Positions 24,690 to 34,470 of a stretch of 64,000 nucleotides of DNA are shown one piece after another. The stretch spans positions 62,001-126,000 of the forward strand of contig MAAN01000027.1 of assembly GCA_002163135.1 (NCBI GenBank). The letters are read 5' to 3'. The DNA comes from Alphaproteobacteria bacterium 46_93_T64. Its GTDB lineage: Bacteria; Pseudomonadota; Alphaproteobacteria; Sneathiellales; Sneathiellaceae. Numbering within the stretch: position 1 is the stretch's first letter; every line of letters starts with the position of its first letter. The translations under genes were made by a program, and so were the position numbers. The notes under the pieces were generated by a model. The model ran no database searches and was not told where the DNA came from. It was given only the letters and a program-made list of their open reading frames with translations.

Positions 24690-26972
24690 TTAGAAACGTG
24701 TCCCAAATTCAATCTGAAAGACTTCGTCCTTGTCATGGTCTTCTTTAATAAATGGATAAGACACATTAACTTGCAAGGGTCCAAACGGAGACGTCCAGTT
24801 AACACCAACACCGGCAGAGGCACGAATTCCAGAACTATCAACAATATCTGGATCATTTTCATCAATGCCAGTAAGAGTACCAACATTAACGTAAGATCTG
24901 CCAATCAAACCAAACTCGTCAGGAAATCCCATAGGGAAGCGTACTTCAGCTTTACCCACAATATAGGCGTTACCACCTAATGCATCACCAGAATCTGTAT
25001 CTCTAGGCCCGATACCGGATTTCTCAAATCCACGGAAACTATTGCCTCCAAGATTAAAACGTTGAGACAAACGAACATCCTCTCCCAACCCGAAGATATA
25101 TCCGACGTCTCCACCCAAACTTAATACAACATCATCATCAAGTAGCGGGAAGAAGTGGATATAATCAGCATTTGACGAAATTGAGTAAACATCGCCGCCC
25201 AATCCACTATAAGTCTGGCCAAAAGTATATTTATAACCTTCAGTAGGAAGTAGGCTGTCGTCTAGATGGTTAAAGCTGACTTTATAGCCAACAGCTGAAG
25301 TCAACAATTCTCCTTCGGCATCAATAATTACTTGAGAGGCTCCTGGATTCACATCACTTACGTTCTCATTTATAAGAGAGTAATTTATTGAAGCGCTCAC
25401 ATTTTCCGTAATCGGAAAGCCAGTTCTGAGTTTAAAACCTAAACGTTCGAGATCGTACCCTGACTCATCTTGCCTATCATCCCGTAAACTAAAGATATCA
25501 AAACCAGCGCGTAAATTTTTATCTAGAAAATATGGCTCTGTAAATCCTAGGTCTATCTGTTGTGTATCTGCTCCTAACGAGATTTTGAACCGGAGATCCT
25601 GCCCCTTGCCAAGAAGGTTCCGTTCACGTATCTGCAGATCTGCAGATACAGAATCCTGTGTAGAAAATCCAGCACCAACACTCAGTTCACCCGTTGATTT
25701 TTCTTGAACATCAACATTAACTATCGTTTTATCCGGACTTGACCCTTCATCTTGTGTAATTTCTACTTTTTCAAAAAAGTTCATACCACGAATTCTAGAC
25801 TTAGTACGACGCAACAGCGCTGTATTAAAGGCATCTCCTTCGACCAGTCTAAACTCCCGACGAATCACGTGATCAAGAGTTCTCACATTTCCTGTAATAT
25901 TAATACGTTCAACATAAACCCTAGGGGATTTTTTAATCTGATAGTTGATCGAAATAGTGAGCGTTTCTTTATCCCGTTTAACCATAGGGCGAACATTTAC
26001 AAACGCATACCCCAAGCGACCAAGTTCAAACGTTAATATTTGTATTGTCTCTTCGATTGCGGTGGCATCATAGGTTTCACCTTCAAATGTCGTGAGTAAC
26101 GCACGAACAGCTTCAGGCTGCAGATCTTTGATCTCACTTTCGACATCGATTTCACCAAAGGTATATTGTTTTCCTTCGTCCACAGCGAAAGAAATAAAGA
26201 AACCGTCGCGATCTGGTGTTAGCTCAGCTATAGCTGAAACCACTCGAAAATCAGCATAACCTTTGCTCAAATAATATTTGCGGAGTAGTTCCCTATCGTA
26301 GGTCAAACGATCTGGATCATATGTATCGTCGTCTGACAACAAATTATACCAGCGTGTCTCGGTGGTAGAGATTTGACCAAGCAAGCGATCATCTGAGAAT
26401 TTCTTATTCCCAATGAAACGAATTTTGCGAATTCCCGTTTCTTCGCCTTCGTTTATTTCAAAGACAAGATCAACTCGGTTTGAGGGAAGCTGAATAACTT
26501 TGGGCTCAACGACAGCGGCAAAACGACCACTCCGCCTGTAAACTGTGATTATCCGCTGCACATCATTTTGGACTCGTGCACGCGTATAAACAACACGAGG
26601 ACGAAGCTGAACTTCTGCATTCAGGATACCATCTTCAATCCTCAGATTTCCTTCAAAGGCCAAGCGGTTAATAATCGGGTTTTCTACTACGGCAATGATC
26701 ACAGTGCTACCGTCTCGCCGAATAGATACATCAGCAAACAACCCTGTGTTAAACAAAGCTTTTAGCGATTTATCGACACGTGAGCGATTGTAAGGTGAGC
26801 CAACAGAAAAAAGCAAATAAGACTGCACAGTGGCAGCTTCGATACGCCGGTTGCCGTCTACCTGTATTTCAGTGATCGTACTTGAGGCTTGCGCATACGC
26901 ATACCCACGATCTGAAACACCGATATTCAGAACTGTCATCGCAAGCAAACAAACGAATAACGTTACGCGCAA
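24690..26972 (-). CDS. bamA: Outer membrane protein assembly factor BamA
   Basis: POTRA domains, C-terminal barrel with SFRGFEKSGIGPRD and terminal ...FQIEFGTRF. Confidence 0.96.
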   Translation of the reverse strand: MRVTLFVCLLAMTVLNIGVSDRGYAYAQASSTITEIQVDGNRRIEAATVQSYLLFSVGSPYNRSRVDKSLKALFNTGLFADVSIRRDGSTVIIAVVENPIINRLAFEGNLRIEDGILNAEVQLRPRVVYTRARVQNDVQRIITVYRRSGRFAAVVEPKVIQLPSNRVDLVFEINEGEETGIRKIRFIGNKKFSDDRLLGQISTTETRWYNLLSDDDTYDPDRLTYDRELLRKYYLSKGYADFRVVSAIAELTPDRDGFFISFAVDEGKQYTFGEIDVESEIKDLQPEAVRALLTTFEGETYDATAIEETIQILTFELGRLGYAFVNVRPMVKRDKETLTISINYQIKKSPRVYVERINITGNVRTLDHVIRREFRLVEGDAFNTALLRRTKSRIRGMNFFEKVEITQDEGSSPDKTIVNVDVQEKSTGELSVGAGFSTQDSVSADLQIRERNLLGKGQDLRFKISLGADTQQIDLGFTEPYFLDKNLRAGFDIFSLRDDRQDESGYDLERLGFKLRTGFPITENVSASINYSLINENVSDVNPGASQVIIDAEGELLTSAVGYKVSFNHLDDSLLPTEGYKYTFGQTYSGLGGDVYSISSNADYIHFFPLLDDDVVLSLGGDVGYIFGLGEDVRLSQRFNLGGNSFRGFEKSGIGPRDTDSGDALGGNAYIVGKAEVRFPMGFPDEFGLIGRSYVNVGTLTGIDENDPDIVDSSGIRASAGVGVNWTSPFGPLQVNVSYPFIKEDHDKDEVFQIEFGTRF

Positions 26973-27029
26973 TTTACATCCCCCCGATAGGATTAATCAC
27001 CTTGTTTAATAAGGTTTTTTATTGGCCAA

Positions 27030-28181
27030 CTATGAAAACAAACCAACGAAGAAATCCTTGACCCATGGTTTATTCAAGTCGTTCCACGTTGCAAATACCA
27101 TTAGCATCAGTACGAGCGTTAGTCCAACACGGAAACCGAATTCCATAGCTTTTTCACCCAATGGACGGCCACGGATTGCTTCGAAAGAATAAAAGAGCAG
27201 ATGCCCTCCGTCCAGCATTGGAATTGGGAACAAGTTGATCAAGCCCAAACTTATAGATACAAAAATCATAAAATTGAAAAGCGATAACAGATTTCCAGTA
27301 AAATCATCGCCGCGTTTGGCCGCATCACCTGACATCTTAATAATGCCAAGGGGTCCACTTAACTCTGTGGTATCCCGAGCGCCTGTGATCATCTGCCAAG
27401 CGCCCTTGAGAGTTGCTGTGGTGATAAACCATGTCTGGTCAACCGCGCTAACTACGGCGCTTCCAAGATTATGATCTTTAAATTCACGTTTGGTCGACCG
27501 AATACCCAACTGACCAATCTTTTGAATGTTACCACTACTATCTTTGTATTCTACAATACGTGGCGTAATATCTATCTTTACATTCGCACCGCCTCGATCG
27601 ACATCCAGGTGGAGAGGTTCATCCAGGCCAATAATTACTTTTTGACGAAGCTCCTCAAAACTACTGATCTCAGATCCATCAATTGCTATAATTCGGTCGC
27701 CAGGTAGAATACCCGCCTTTTCCGCAGCACTTTCAGAAACGACTTCAGTTGCAACTGGCGGAGTATGCGCTTGCCCCAATGTTAGAAATAGAATTGTCAG
27801 GGCAACAATGGCAAAAATGTAATTGGCTGCCGGTCCTGCGAATACGACCGCTGAACGTTGCCAAAGCGCTTTATGGTGAAATGATACGTTGCGCTCTTCG
27901 TCGGTTAATTCTTTAAGACTTCCGTCTGCGGTACTGGCAACACCAGCATCCCCAAAAAACTTCACATAACCGCCAAATGGAATTGCACTTATGCGCCAAC
28001 GGCATCCATTTTTATCATACCAGCCAAATATTTCCTTACCAAAACCGATAGAAAACACATCAACTTTTATGCCACAGAACCTTGCAATCTTGTAATGTCC
28101 ATATTCATGAACAAATACCAAAACAGTAATAACCACAACAAATGCAGGTATGTAAACCCAGTTTTCAGCCAATAGCCCCAT
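27030..28181 (-). CDS. rseP: Site-2 protease RseP (zinc metalloprotease with PDZ)
   Basis: FVHEYGHYKIARFCGIKVDVFSIGFG and NLFPIPMLDGGHL. Confidence 0.95.
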   Translation of the reverse strand: MGLLAENWVYIPAFVVVITVLVFVHEYGHYKIARFCGIKVDVFSIGFGKEIFGWYDKNGCRWRISAIPFGGYVKFFGDAGVASTADGSLKELTDEERNVSFHHKALWQRSAVVFAGPAANYIFAIVALTILFLTLGQAHTPPVATEVVSESAAEKAGILPGDRIIAIDGSEISSFEELRQKVIIGLDEPLHLDVDRGGANVKIDITPRIVEYKDSSGNIQKIGQLGIRSTKREFKDHNLGSAVVSAVDQTWFITTATLKGAWQMITGARDTTELSGPLGIIKMSGDAAKRGDDFTGNLLSLFNFMIFVSISLGLINLFPIPMLDGGHLLFYSFEAIRGRPLGEKAMEFGFRVGLTLVLMLMVFATWNDLNKPWVKDFFVGLFS

Positions 28182-28229
28182 AACGATGTCTATCCAGTCG
28201 TTTTCGAAAAAAATTTAGTACTTCTTAAA

Positions 28230-29435
28230 CTAGCTCAATTTGTCGATAATGTGACGAGCAAGTTCCCGACCTTTGCGATCTTGCTGAAATACATCCTCAA
28301 CGCAAGTGATTACCTGAAGATCAATATCATTCATGACGTCTTCTACAACATGAGCAATTTCCAAAAATCCAATTTCACCACAAAGAAAACTCTCTACAGC
28401 GATTTCATTTGCTGCATTTAGTATCGCAGGTGCTGAATTACCAGCTTCAAGTGCTTCTTTTGCCAGTCGCAGCGCAGGAAAGCGTTGATAATCTGGATCT
28501 TCAAAAGTTAAAGATCCAATTTTCGCGAAATCCAGTTTCTCTGCTGTAAAACTGTGCCTATCCGGCCAGCCTAGAGCGTAGGATATTGGGGTTCGCATAT
28601 CTGGCGTTCCCATTTGCGCCAAGATGGAACCATCTCCATATTCAACCATGCTGTGAATGATAGATTGCGGGTGAACCAAAATATCAATTTGCTCTTTAGC
28701 AACAGGAAATAAGTGGTAAGCTTCAATAAGCTCCAATCCCTTATTCATCATAGTCGCACTATCGATGGAAATCTTTGCCCCCATGTCCCAATTGGGATGG
28801 GCCAAAGCTTGTTCTCTCGTTACTTCTCTCATCTCATCATAGGTGCGACCAAGAAAAGGTCCGCCAGATGCGGTTAATATCAACCGATCCACAGTATCGA
28901 TCTGATGCGTCTCCAGCACTTGGAATATTGCATTATGCTCACTATCCACTGGCAACAAAGTCGCACCGCTTTGCTGAACATTTTTAATCATCAAATCACC
29001 GGCACAAACAAGAGCCTCCTTATTCGCCAGCGCAACCGTCGTTCCGGATTTAATTGCAGATAATGTGGGCTTAAGGCCAGCGGCGCCGACAATAGACGAC
29101 ATGACCCAGTCAACAGGTTCTGCAGCTGCTTCGATTAGTGCATTATTTCCCGCAGCAACTTCGACATTAATACCGGACAGTAGATCCTTTAATCCTTGAT
29201 ACAATTTTTCGTCAGCAATAACCACCTTGCGAGCTTTGAGACGTTTTGCCTGGGCTGCAAGTTCCAAAATATTGCTTTTCGCGGTTAAGACTTCGACTTG
29301 AAAATTTTCAGGCTTTTCCTCAATGAGGCTTATTGTGCTACAACCAACAGATCCGGTAGAGCCCAAAATACTAATTTTCTTTGGTGCCTGCATTGTGAAT
29401 GGCACCGGGTTTGTCGTTTCGGCAACCTTGATCAT
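28230..29435 (-). CDS. dxr: 1-deoxy-D-xylulose-5-phosphate reductoisomerase
   Basis: ISILGSTGSVGCSTI, ALANKEALVCAG, LPVDSEHNAIFQVL, HPQSIIHSMVEYGDGS. Start could be internal. Confidence 0.95.
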   Translation of the reverse strand: MIKVAETTNPVPFTMQAPKKISILGSTGSVGCSTISLIEEKPENFQVEVLTAKSNILELAAQAKRLKARKVVIADEKLYQGLKDLLSGINVEVAAGNNALIEAAAEPVDWVMSSIVGAAGLKPTLSAIKSGTTVALANKEALVCAGDLMIKNVQQSGATLLPVDSEHNAIFQVLETHQIDTVDRLILTASGGPFLGRTYDEMREVTREQALAHPNWDMGAKISIDSATMMNKGLELIEAYHLFPVAKEQIDILVHPQSIIHSMVEYGDGSILAQMGTPDMRTPISYALGWPDRHSFTAEKLDFAKIGSLTFEDPDYQRFPALRLAKEALEAGNSAPAILNAANEIAVESFLCGEIGFLEIAHVVEDVMNDIDLQVITCVEDVFQQDRKGRELARHIIDKLS

Positions 29436-29436
29436 T

Positions 29437-30246
29437 CTAAAATCCCACCAGGGTCTTTATCATATATAACGCAGGCGCGACAAATAGCACTCCATCCAAC
29501 CTGTCCAAAACACCACCATGCCCTGGAATAAGATTACTTGCGTCCTTAATCCCAAAATGCCTTTTCCAAGCAGACTCGGCGAAATCACCGATCTGAGCAA
29601 CCACAGCAAGCACTGCCCCTGTTCCTGCAACAAGCCATGGAACGACATCTAGTTGCAACAGGTAAACATTCAACAAAACAGCGACAAAAGCAGCAGCTAT
29701 CATACCGCCGATTAAGCCTGCCCAGGTTTTGTTTGGGCTAATGGAGGGTGCAATTTTTGGCCCCCCGATGCTTCTTCCTGCGAAATAGGCTCCAATATCC
29801 GTCGCCCATACAATGAAAAACAGGAATATGGTTAGACTAAATCCAATTTCGGCGTCACCTCTAATCGACAAAAGGGACAAAACAGGCACACCGATATATA
29901 TAGGCCCCAGGAAAGCACCTTTCCATTCACGCTCTTCTCTTCTGAACCATGTCAGCGCTATCACACCAACGGCACAGATTAAAACGGCAGCCAAGGCATT
30001 TTGGTTATAACCTTCAAAACCAAAATATAGAGCAAGTAACAACCAAATTGTTATGAGAGTAATATAGCTGGGTTTATGTTTAAGAAAAGAGGCTCGGCAC
30101 CACTCAAAACTCATTGCAGCAGTGGCAATAGCCAAAAACAGCGCAAAATATGCGCCCCCTAAATAGGTAGCACCGATTGCTATGGGCGCAAGCACTAACG
30201 CAGAAATGATACGTAACTGTAAGGAAGACAAACTGGAGCTAGACAC
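29437..30246 (-). CDS. cdsA: Phosphatidate cytidylyltransferase
   Basis: ATDIGAYFAGRSIGGPKIAPSISPNKTWAGLIGG and GHGGVLDRLDGVLF. Confidence 0.95.
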   Translation of the reverse strand: MSSSSLSSLQLRIISALVLAPIAIGATYLGGAYFALFLAIATAAMSFEWCRASFLKHKPSYITLITIWLLLALYFGFEGYNQNALAAVLICAVGVIALTWFRREEREWKGAFLGPIYIGVPVLSLLSIRGDAEIGFSLTIFLFFIVWATDIGAYFAGRSIGGPKIAPSISPNKTWAGLIGGMIAAAFVAVLLNVYLLQLDVVPWLVAGTGAVLAVVAQIGDFAESAWKRHFGIKDASNLIPGHGGVLDRLDGVLFVAPALYMIKTLVGF

Positions 30247-30973
30247 TTACAGCCCCATAGCGCCTGCATCGGCTGTAATATTCTTCAATTGCCTTCTCAA
30301 GGCAATCTCTATTGAAATCAGGCCAAAGAACATCCTGAAAAATAAGTTCAGAATAGGCACATTGCCACAATAGAAAATTGCTCAATCGTTTTTCACCACT
30401 TGTACGCAAAACAAAATCAGGATCCGGGATACCAACTGTATCCAGTGCAGCAGCAAGACTTGCTTCTGTAATATCTTCAACAGACATGTCGCCAGACTGC
30501 ACCAACGCGGCAAGTTTTCGCGCAGAGTTTACAATTTCGGCTTGTGAACCATAACTAAGCGCTATGGTTAGAACCAAATCAGTATTGTGACTTGTTTCAC
30601 TAGCAGCGAGTTTCACCAAATCTTGAACATCACGAGGTAATTTATTGATATTGCCAATAAAATTTACTTTAACGCCTGCCGTTTTTAGTTCTGCCAACTC
30701 GCGTTTAATAAAATACCTGAAAAGCCCCATGAGATGATTTACTTCTTCATCTGGTCGTTTCCAATTTTCTGAGGAAAACGCAAACAGGGTTAAGAAAGGG
30801 ATACCCAGTTCACGGCACCCCTTAATCGCTTCTCTAACTGCTTTAGCACCTTGCTCATGCCCTTTCAGGCGGCTCATGGATCGTTTACTGGCCCAACGGC
30901 CATTCCCATCCATGATGATCGCAACATGCCTAAGCAAATTAGGTGTCAGATCATTTTTATTAACAATCCCCAT
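30239..30973 (-). CDS. uppS: Isoprenyl transferase (undecaprenyl diphosphate synthase)
   Basis: HVAIIMDGNGRWASKRSMSRLKGHEQGAKAV, FAFSSENWKRP, RTSGEKRLSNFLLWQCAYSEL. Confidence 0.96.
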   Translation of the reverse strand: MGIVNKNDLTPNLLRHVAIIMDGNGRWASKRSMSRLKGHEQGAKAVREAIKGCRELGIPFLTLFAFSSENWKRPDEEVNHLMGLFRYFIKRELAELKTAGVKVNFIGNINKLPRDVQDLVKLAASETSHNTDLVLTIALSYGSQAEIVNSARKLAALVQSGDMSVEDITEASLAAALDTVGIPDPDFVLRTSGEKRLSNFLLWQCAYSELIFQDVLWPDFNRDCLEKAIEEYYSRCRRYGAVSV

Positions 30974-30976
30974 GCG

Positions 30977-31534
30977 TCAAACCTGCATAATTTCCTGTTG
31001 CTTCTCAGCCAGTGTGTCATCTACTTTTTTAACAAAAGTATCGGTCAAGGTTTGAATTTCCCCTTCGATGCGCTTCACATCATCTTTGGATAAATCACCA
31101 TCTTTCTCTGCGGTTTTCGCCGCATCAATACCATGGCGGCGTACATTACGGATGGCGATTTTCGACTGCTCAGCATAACCACTTGCAACTTTAGTCAAGT
31201 CCACGCGGCGCTCTTCTGTTAGTTCTGGAATAGGCACTCGAACACTCAACCCATCGACCATTGGGTTGAGACCAAGGCCTGCATTACGGATCCCTTTCTC
31301 AACAGCGGACACATTGCTCTTGTCCCAAACGTTAGCCGTCAACATACGAGGTTCTGGGGCGCTTACTGTTGCCACTTGTACCAGCGGCATCTGTGCGCCA
31401 TAAGATTCCACCATCACAGGCTCAAGCAAACTAACATGAGCACGACCCGTCCGAAGACCCCCGAATTCATGTTTGAGCGAATCCAGAGCCCCGTTCATTC
31501 GTTTTTCAAGGTCTTTCATTTCTGGCGCTGACAT
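30977..31534 (-). CDS. frr: Ribosome recycling factor
   Basis: [50 protein letters not shown]. Confidence 0.96.
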   Translation of the reverse strand: MSAPEMKDLEKRMNGALDSLKHEFGGLRTGRAHVSLLEPVMVESYGAQMPLVQVATVSAPEPRMLTANVWDKSNVSAVEKGIRNAGLGLNPMVDGLSVRVPIPELTEERRVDLTKVASGYAEQSKIAIRNVRRHGIDAAKTAEKDGDLSKDDVKRIEGEIQTLTDTFVKKVDDTLAEKQQEIMQV

Positions 31535-31607
31535 CCTGTTTTCCTTTTTTAACGGGCAATCCTACCCTGACGTCGTTAAGTTATTAAGCTGTATAACAAA
31601 TATTGAG

Positions 31608-32324
31608 CTAGATTACTTCAGTAAATCGTCCCTTTTTTTCAATTACGTTGGAGATGGATCCTTCTTCGTGAATTGAAAATACCAGAATAGGGATATTATT
31701 CTCGCGAGCAAGAGAGATTGCAGCTGCATCCATTACTTTAAGATCTTTGGAAATAACATCCAAATGTGTCAACGTTTCGAAGCGGATGGCATCATCATGC
31801 TTGGCAGGATCTTTGTCATAGACCCCATCCACATTAGTTCCCTTAAGAAGAGCATCACACTTCATTTCAGCTGCACGTAAGGCCGCGGCGGTATCAGTTG
31901 TGAAGAACGGATTACCTGTACCCGCAGCAAAAATCACAATGCGCCCACGTTCCAAATGGCGTTCTGCTCTCCTACGTATATACGGCTCACATACAGATGC
32001 CATTGGAATTGCAGAAAGAACACGGCTATCCATGCCTTCTTTTTCAATTGCATGCTGCAGGGCCAAGGCATTCATGACAGTGGCCATCATTCCCATGTAG
32101 TCGGCATTTGCCTGATCCATGCCTTGCGCTGTACCAGATACACCCCGGAAAATATTGCCACCACCAACCACGACACAGACTTCAACACCCATATCGTGGG
32201 CCACTCGTATGTCTTTGGCTATGCGTGTCGCTGTTTCAACATCAATACCATATTGCTGGTTACCCAACAGGGCTTCACCGGAGCATTTGAGAAGAACTCT
32301 TTTGTATTTTGGCTCTTTTGCCAT
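31608..32324 (-). CDS. pyrH: UMP kinase
   Basis: [46 protein letters not shown]. Confidence 0.96.
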   Translation of the reverse strand: MAKEPKYKRVLLKCSGEALLGNQQYGIDVETATRIAKDIRVAHDMGVEVCVVVGGGNIFRGVSGTAQGMDQANADYMGMMATVMNALALQHAIEKEGMDSRVLSAIPMASVCEPYIRRRAERHLERGRIVIFAAGTGNPFFTTDTAAALRAAEMKCDALLKGTNVDGVYDKDPAKHDDAIRFETLTHLDVISKDLKVMDAAAISLARENNIPILVFSIHEEGSISNVIEKKGRFTEVI

Positions 32325-32419
32325 TAGTATCCCCGATCATGGAAGTTTATTGTACATGTTATATCGGAAAAACAGCATACAGGATTGAGTGAAATTTGAA
32401 AGTAATGCTGTTATCCCTC

Positions 32420-32456
32420 AAAAAAAAGGCGGCCTCGCAAACGAGACCGCCTCTTT
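32420..32456 (-). terminator. Rho-independent terminator downstream of tsf
   Basis: Plus strand aaaaaaaaGGCGGCCTCG-CAAA-CGAGACCGCC; on the minus strand a strong stem followed by a T-run (CCGCCTTTTTTTT). Confidence 0.8.
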
Positions 32457-32476
32457 CCAATTTATTTTTGCAGAAA

Positions 32477-33409
32477 TTAACCGCTAACAGCAGCAGCAAC
32501 CTCAGCAGCAAAATCAGTTTCTTCTTTTTCGATGCCATCACCAACTGCAAAACGAACCATTCCAGTTAGTTTAATTGGGCTACCGATTTCTTTAGCAACA
32601 AGATCGATCGCTTTTTCAACTGTGTTTTCACCGTCAACTACGAACGTTTGCTTCAGGAGAACAACTTCCTGATAATATTTGTTAATACGACCTTCAACCA
32701 TCTTAGCGATGATTTCTTCAGGTTTACCAGATTCGCGTGCTTGATCTGAAAGAACCGTACGTTCACGCTCAACAAGTTCTGGATCCAAATCATCAACGCT
32801 GACTGATTCAGGGTTTGTCGCAGCAACATGCATTGCGATTTGTTTGCCAAGAACGTCAAGACGCGCTGCGTCTCCTTCGCTTTCAAGAGCAATCAAAATA
32901 CCTATTTTACCGAGGCCAGCTGCAACTGCGTTATGAACGTATGATGAAACAACACCATTCCCAACAGACAGGCTAGCTGCCCGACGGAGGTTCATGTTTT
33001 CGCCAATTGTTGCAATTTTACGTGTCAGTGTTTCTTGGACAGTTTCGTCTGAACCTGGGTATTTGGCTGCTTTGATAGCATCCAGATCACCATTTTCATT
33101 TGCAGAAACAGAAGCAATATCAGAAACCAAGCTCTGGAATTCGTCATTCCGACCAACGAAGTCCGTTTCGGCATTGACTTCGACGATAGCACCAGTTGTA
33201 CCAGTAGCCGTTACAGCTACGAGGCCTTCAGCGGCAACACGACCAGATTTTTTGGAAGCTGTAGCCAGACCTTTAGTACGAAGCCAATCAACGGCGGCAT
33301 CTATATCGCCAGCAGTTTCAGTCAGGGCCTTTTTACAATCCATCATGCCCGCGCCGGACTTTTCACGGAGTTCTTTGACCAATGAAGCTGTAATAGCGGA
33401 CATAATCAA
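32477..33409 (-). CDS. tsf: Elongation factor Ts
   Basis: [39 protein letters not shown] and [13 protein letters not shown]. Confidence 0.96.
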   Translation of the reverse strand: MIMSAITASLVKELREKSGAGMMDCKKALTETAGDIDAAVDWLRTKGLATASKKSGRVAAEGLVAVTATGTTGAIVEVNAETDFVGRNDEFQSLVSDIASVSANENGDLDAIKAAKYPGSDETVQETLTRKIATIGENMNLRRAASLSVGNGVVSSYVHNAVAAGLGKIGILIALESEGDAARLDVLGKQIAMHVAATNPESVSVDDLDPELVERERTVLSDQARESGKPEEIIAKMVEGRINKYYQEVVLLKQTFVVDGENTVEKAIDLVAKEIGSPIKLTGMVRFAVGDGIEKEETDFAAEVAAAVSG

Positions 33410-33443
33410 TCCTCATGTATTAAAATATGTGAATATTAGAAAA

Positions 33444-33472
33444 TGTCACACGACCATAACGACCGTGTGACA
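33444..33472 (-). terminator. Candidate attenuator hairpin between rpsB and tsf
   Basis: 9-bp perfect stem TGTCACACG...CGTGTGACA with an 11-nt loop, followed on the minus strand by TTTTC. Confidence 0.5.
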
Positions 33473-33480
33473 CCTAAACC

Positions 33481-34284
33481 TTATTCAGTAGCGGCGGCTT
33501 TTTCAGCTGGCGCTTCTACAGGTACTTCTTCTGCTGCAGGAAGTTCTTCAAGAACTGGGGCATCAGCTGCACCCAAATCTTCGCCTTGGCCAGCCATTTC
33601 AACAGAAATGCCGTCAAGAACTGCTTGCTTGAAGAGATCGCAGTAAAGGTTGATTGCACGGAGTGCATCATCATTACCCGGGATTGGGAAATCAATTCCG
33701 TCAGGATCTGAATTACTGTCAAGAATAGCAACAACTGGAATTCCCAGTTTATTAGCTTCTTTAACAGCCAATTCTTCTTTGTTTGTATCGATTACGACGA
33801 TCACGTTTGGAAGACCGCCCATATCCTTAATACCACCAAGCGCCAATTCAAGCTTGTCGCGTTCGCGTGTAAGTTTAAGGATTTCTTTCTTAGTCAAACC
33901 TTGGCCGTCACCTGAAAGCAATTCTTCTGCCTTGCGAAGACGTTTGATTGATTCAGAAACTGTTTTCCAGTTGGTCAGCATGCCGCCGAGCCAACGATGG
34001 TTCACATAGAACTGTGCACACTGCTTGGCGCTATCAGCAACAACATCAGAAGCCTGACGTTTTGTACCAACAAACAGAACACGACCGCCGCCGGACACAG
34101 TGTCACGAACAGTTTTAAGTGCCTGATGCAGCATTGGAACAGTTTGCTGAAGGTCAATAATGTGAATATTATTACGTTTGCCGAAGATATACGGACCCAT
34201 TTTTGGGTTCCAACGACGGGCCTGATGGCCAAAATGTACACCAGCTTCTAATAGCTGACGCATAGTAAAGGTTGGCAGTGACAT
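33481..34284 (-). CDS. rpsB: 30S ribosomal protein S2
   Basis: [41 protein letters not shown]. Confidence 0.97.
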   Translation of the reverse strand: MSLPTFTMRQLLEAGVHFGHQARRWNPKMGPYIFGKRNNIHIIDLQQTVPMLHQALKTVRDTVSGGGRVLFVGTKRQASDVVADSAKQCAQFYVNHRWLGGMLTNWKTVSESIKRLRKAEELLSGDGQGLTKKEILKLTRERDKLELALGGIKDMGGLPNVIVVIDTNKEELAVKEANKLGIPVVAILDSNSDPDGIDFPIPGNDDALRAINLYCDLFKQAVLDGISVEMAGQGEDLGAADAPVLEELPAAEEVPVEAPAEKAAATE

Positions 34285-34299
34285 CCTGCGGTACTCCTT

Positions 34300-34385
34300 A
34301 TCCGGTTGAGCCTCCGTGGGTTTTGGTCCAGAATTATTCCGAACACCGGATGGGCATCATCAACACAACGATACCCGAACCCACG
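34300..34385 (-). promoter_or_regulatory. Candidate structured rpsB 5' leader with interleaved helices
   Basis: Minus-strand order: CGTGGGTT (34385-34378), ATCCGGT (34351-34345), AACCCACG (34322-34315), ACCGGAT (34306-34300). First pairs with third, second with fourth; the last segment adjoins the AAGGAG ribosome-binding site. Confidence 0.5.
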
Positions 34386-34470
34386 TGCGAATTTACAAGG
34401 CGGTAACTACCCCTCAATCGACCAAGATGCAAGGTAAAAATGGCCTTAAGCAACAAATATGCAAAAAAGA

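Noticed and set aside
26985-27025. Hairpin ACCTTGTTTAATAAGGT followed by TTTTTT between rseP and bamA
   Set aside because: The T-run follows on the plus strand only, where no gene is being terminated; it would not act on the minus-strand operon.
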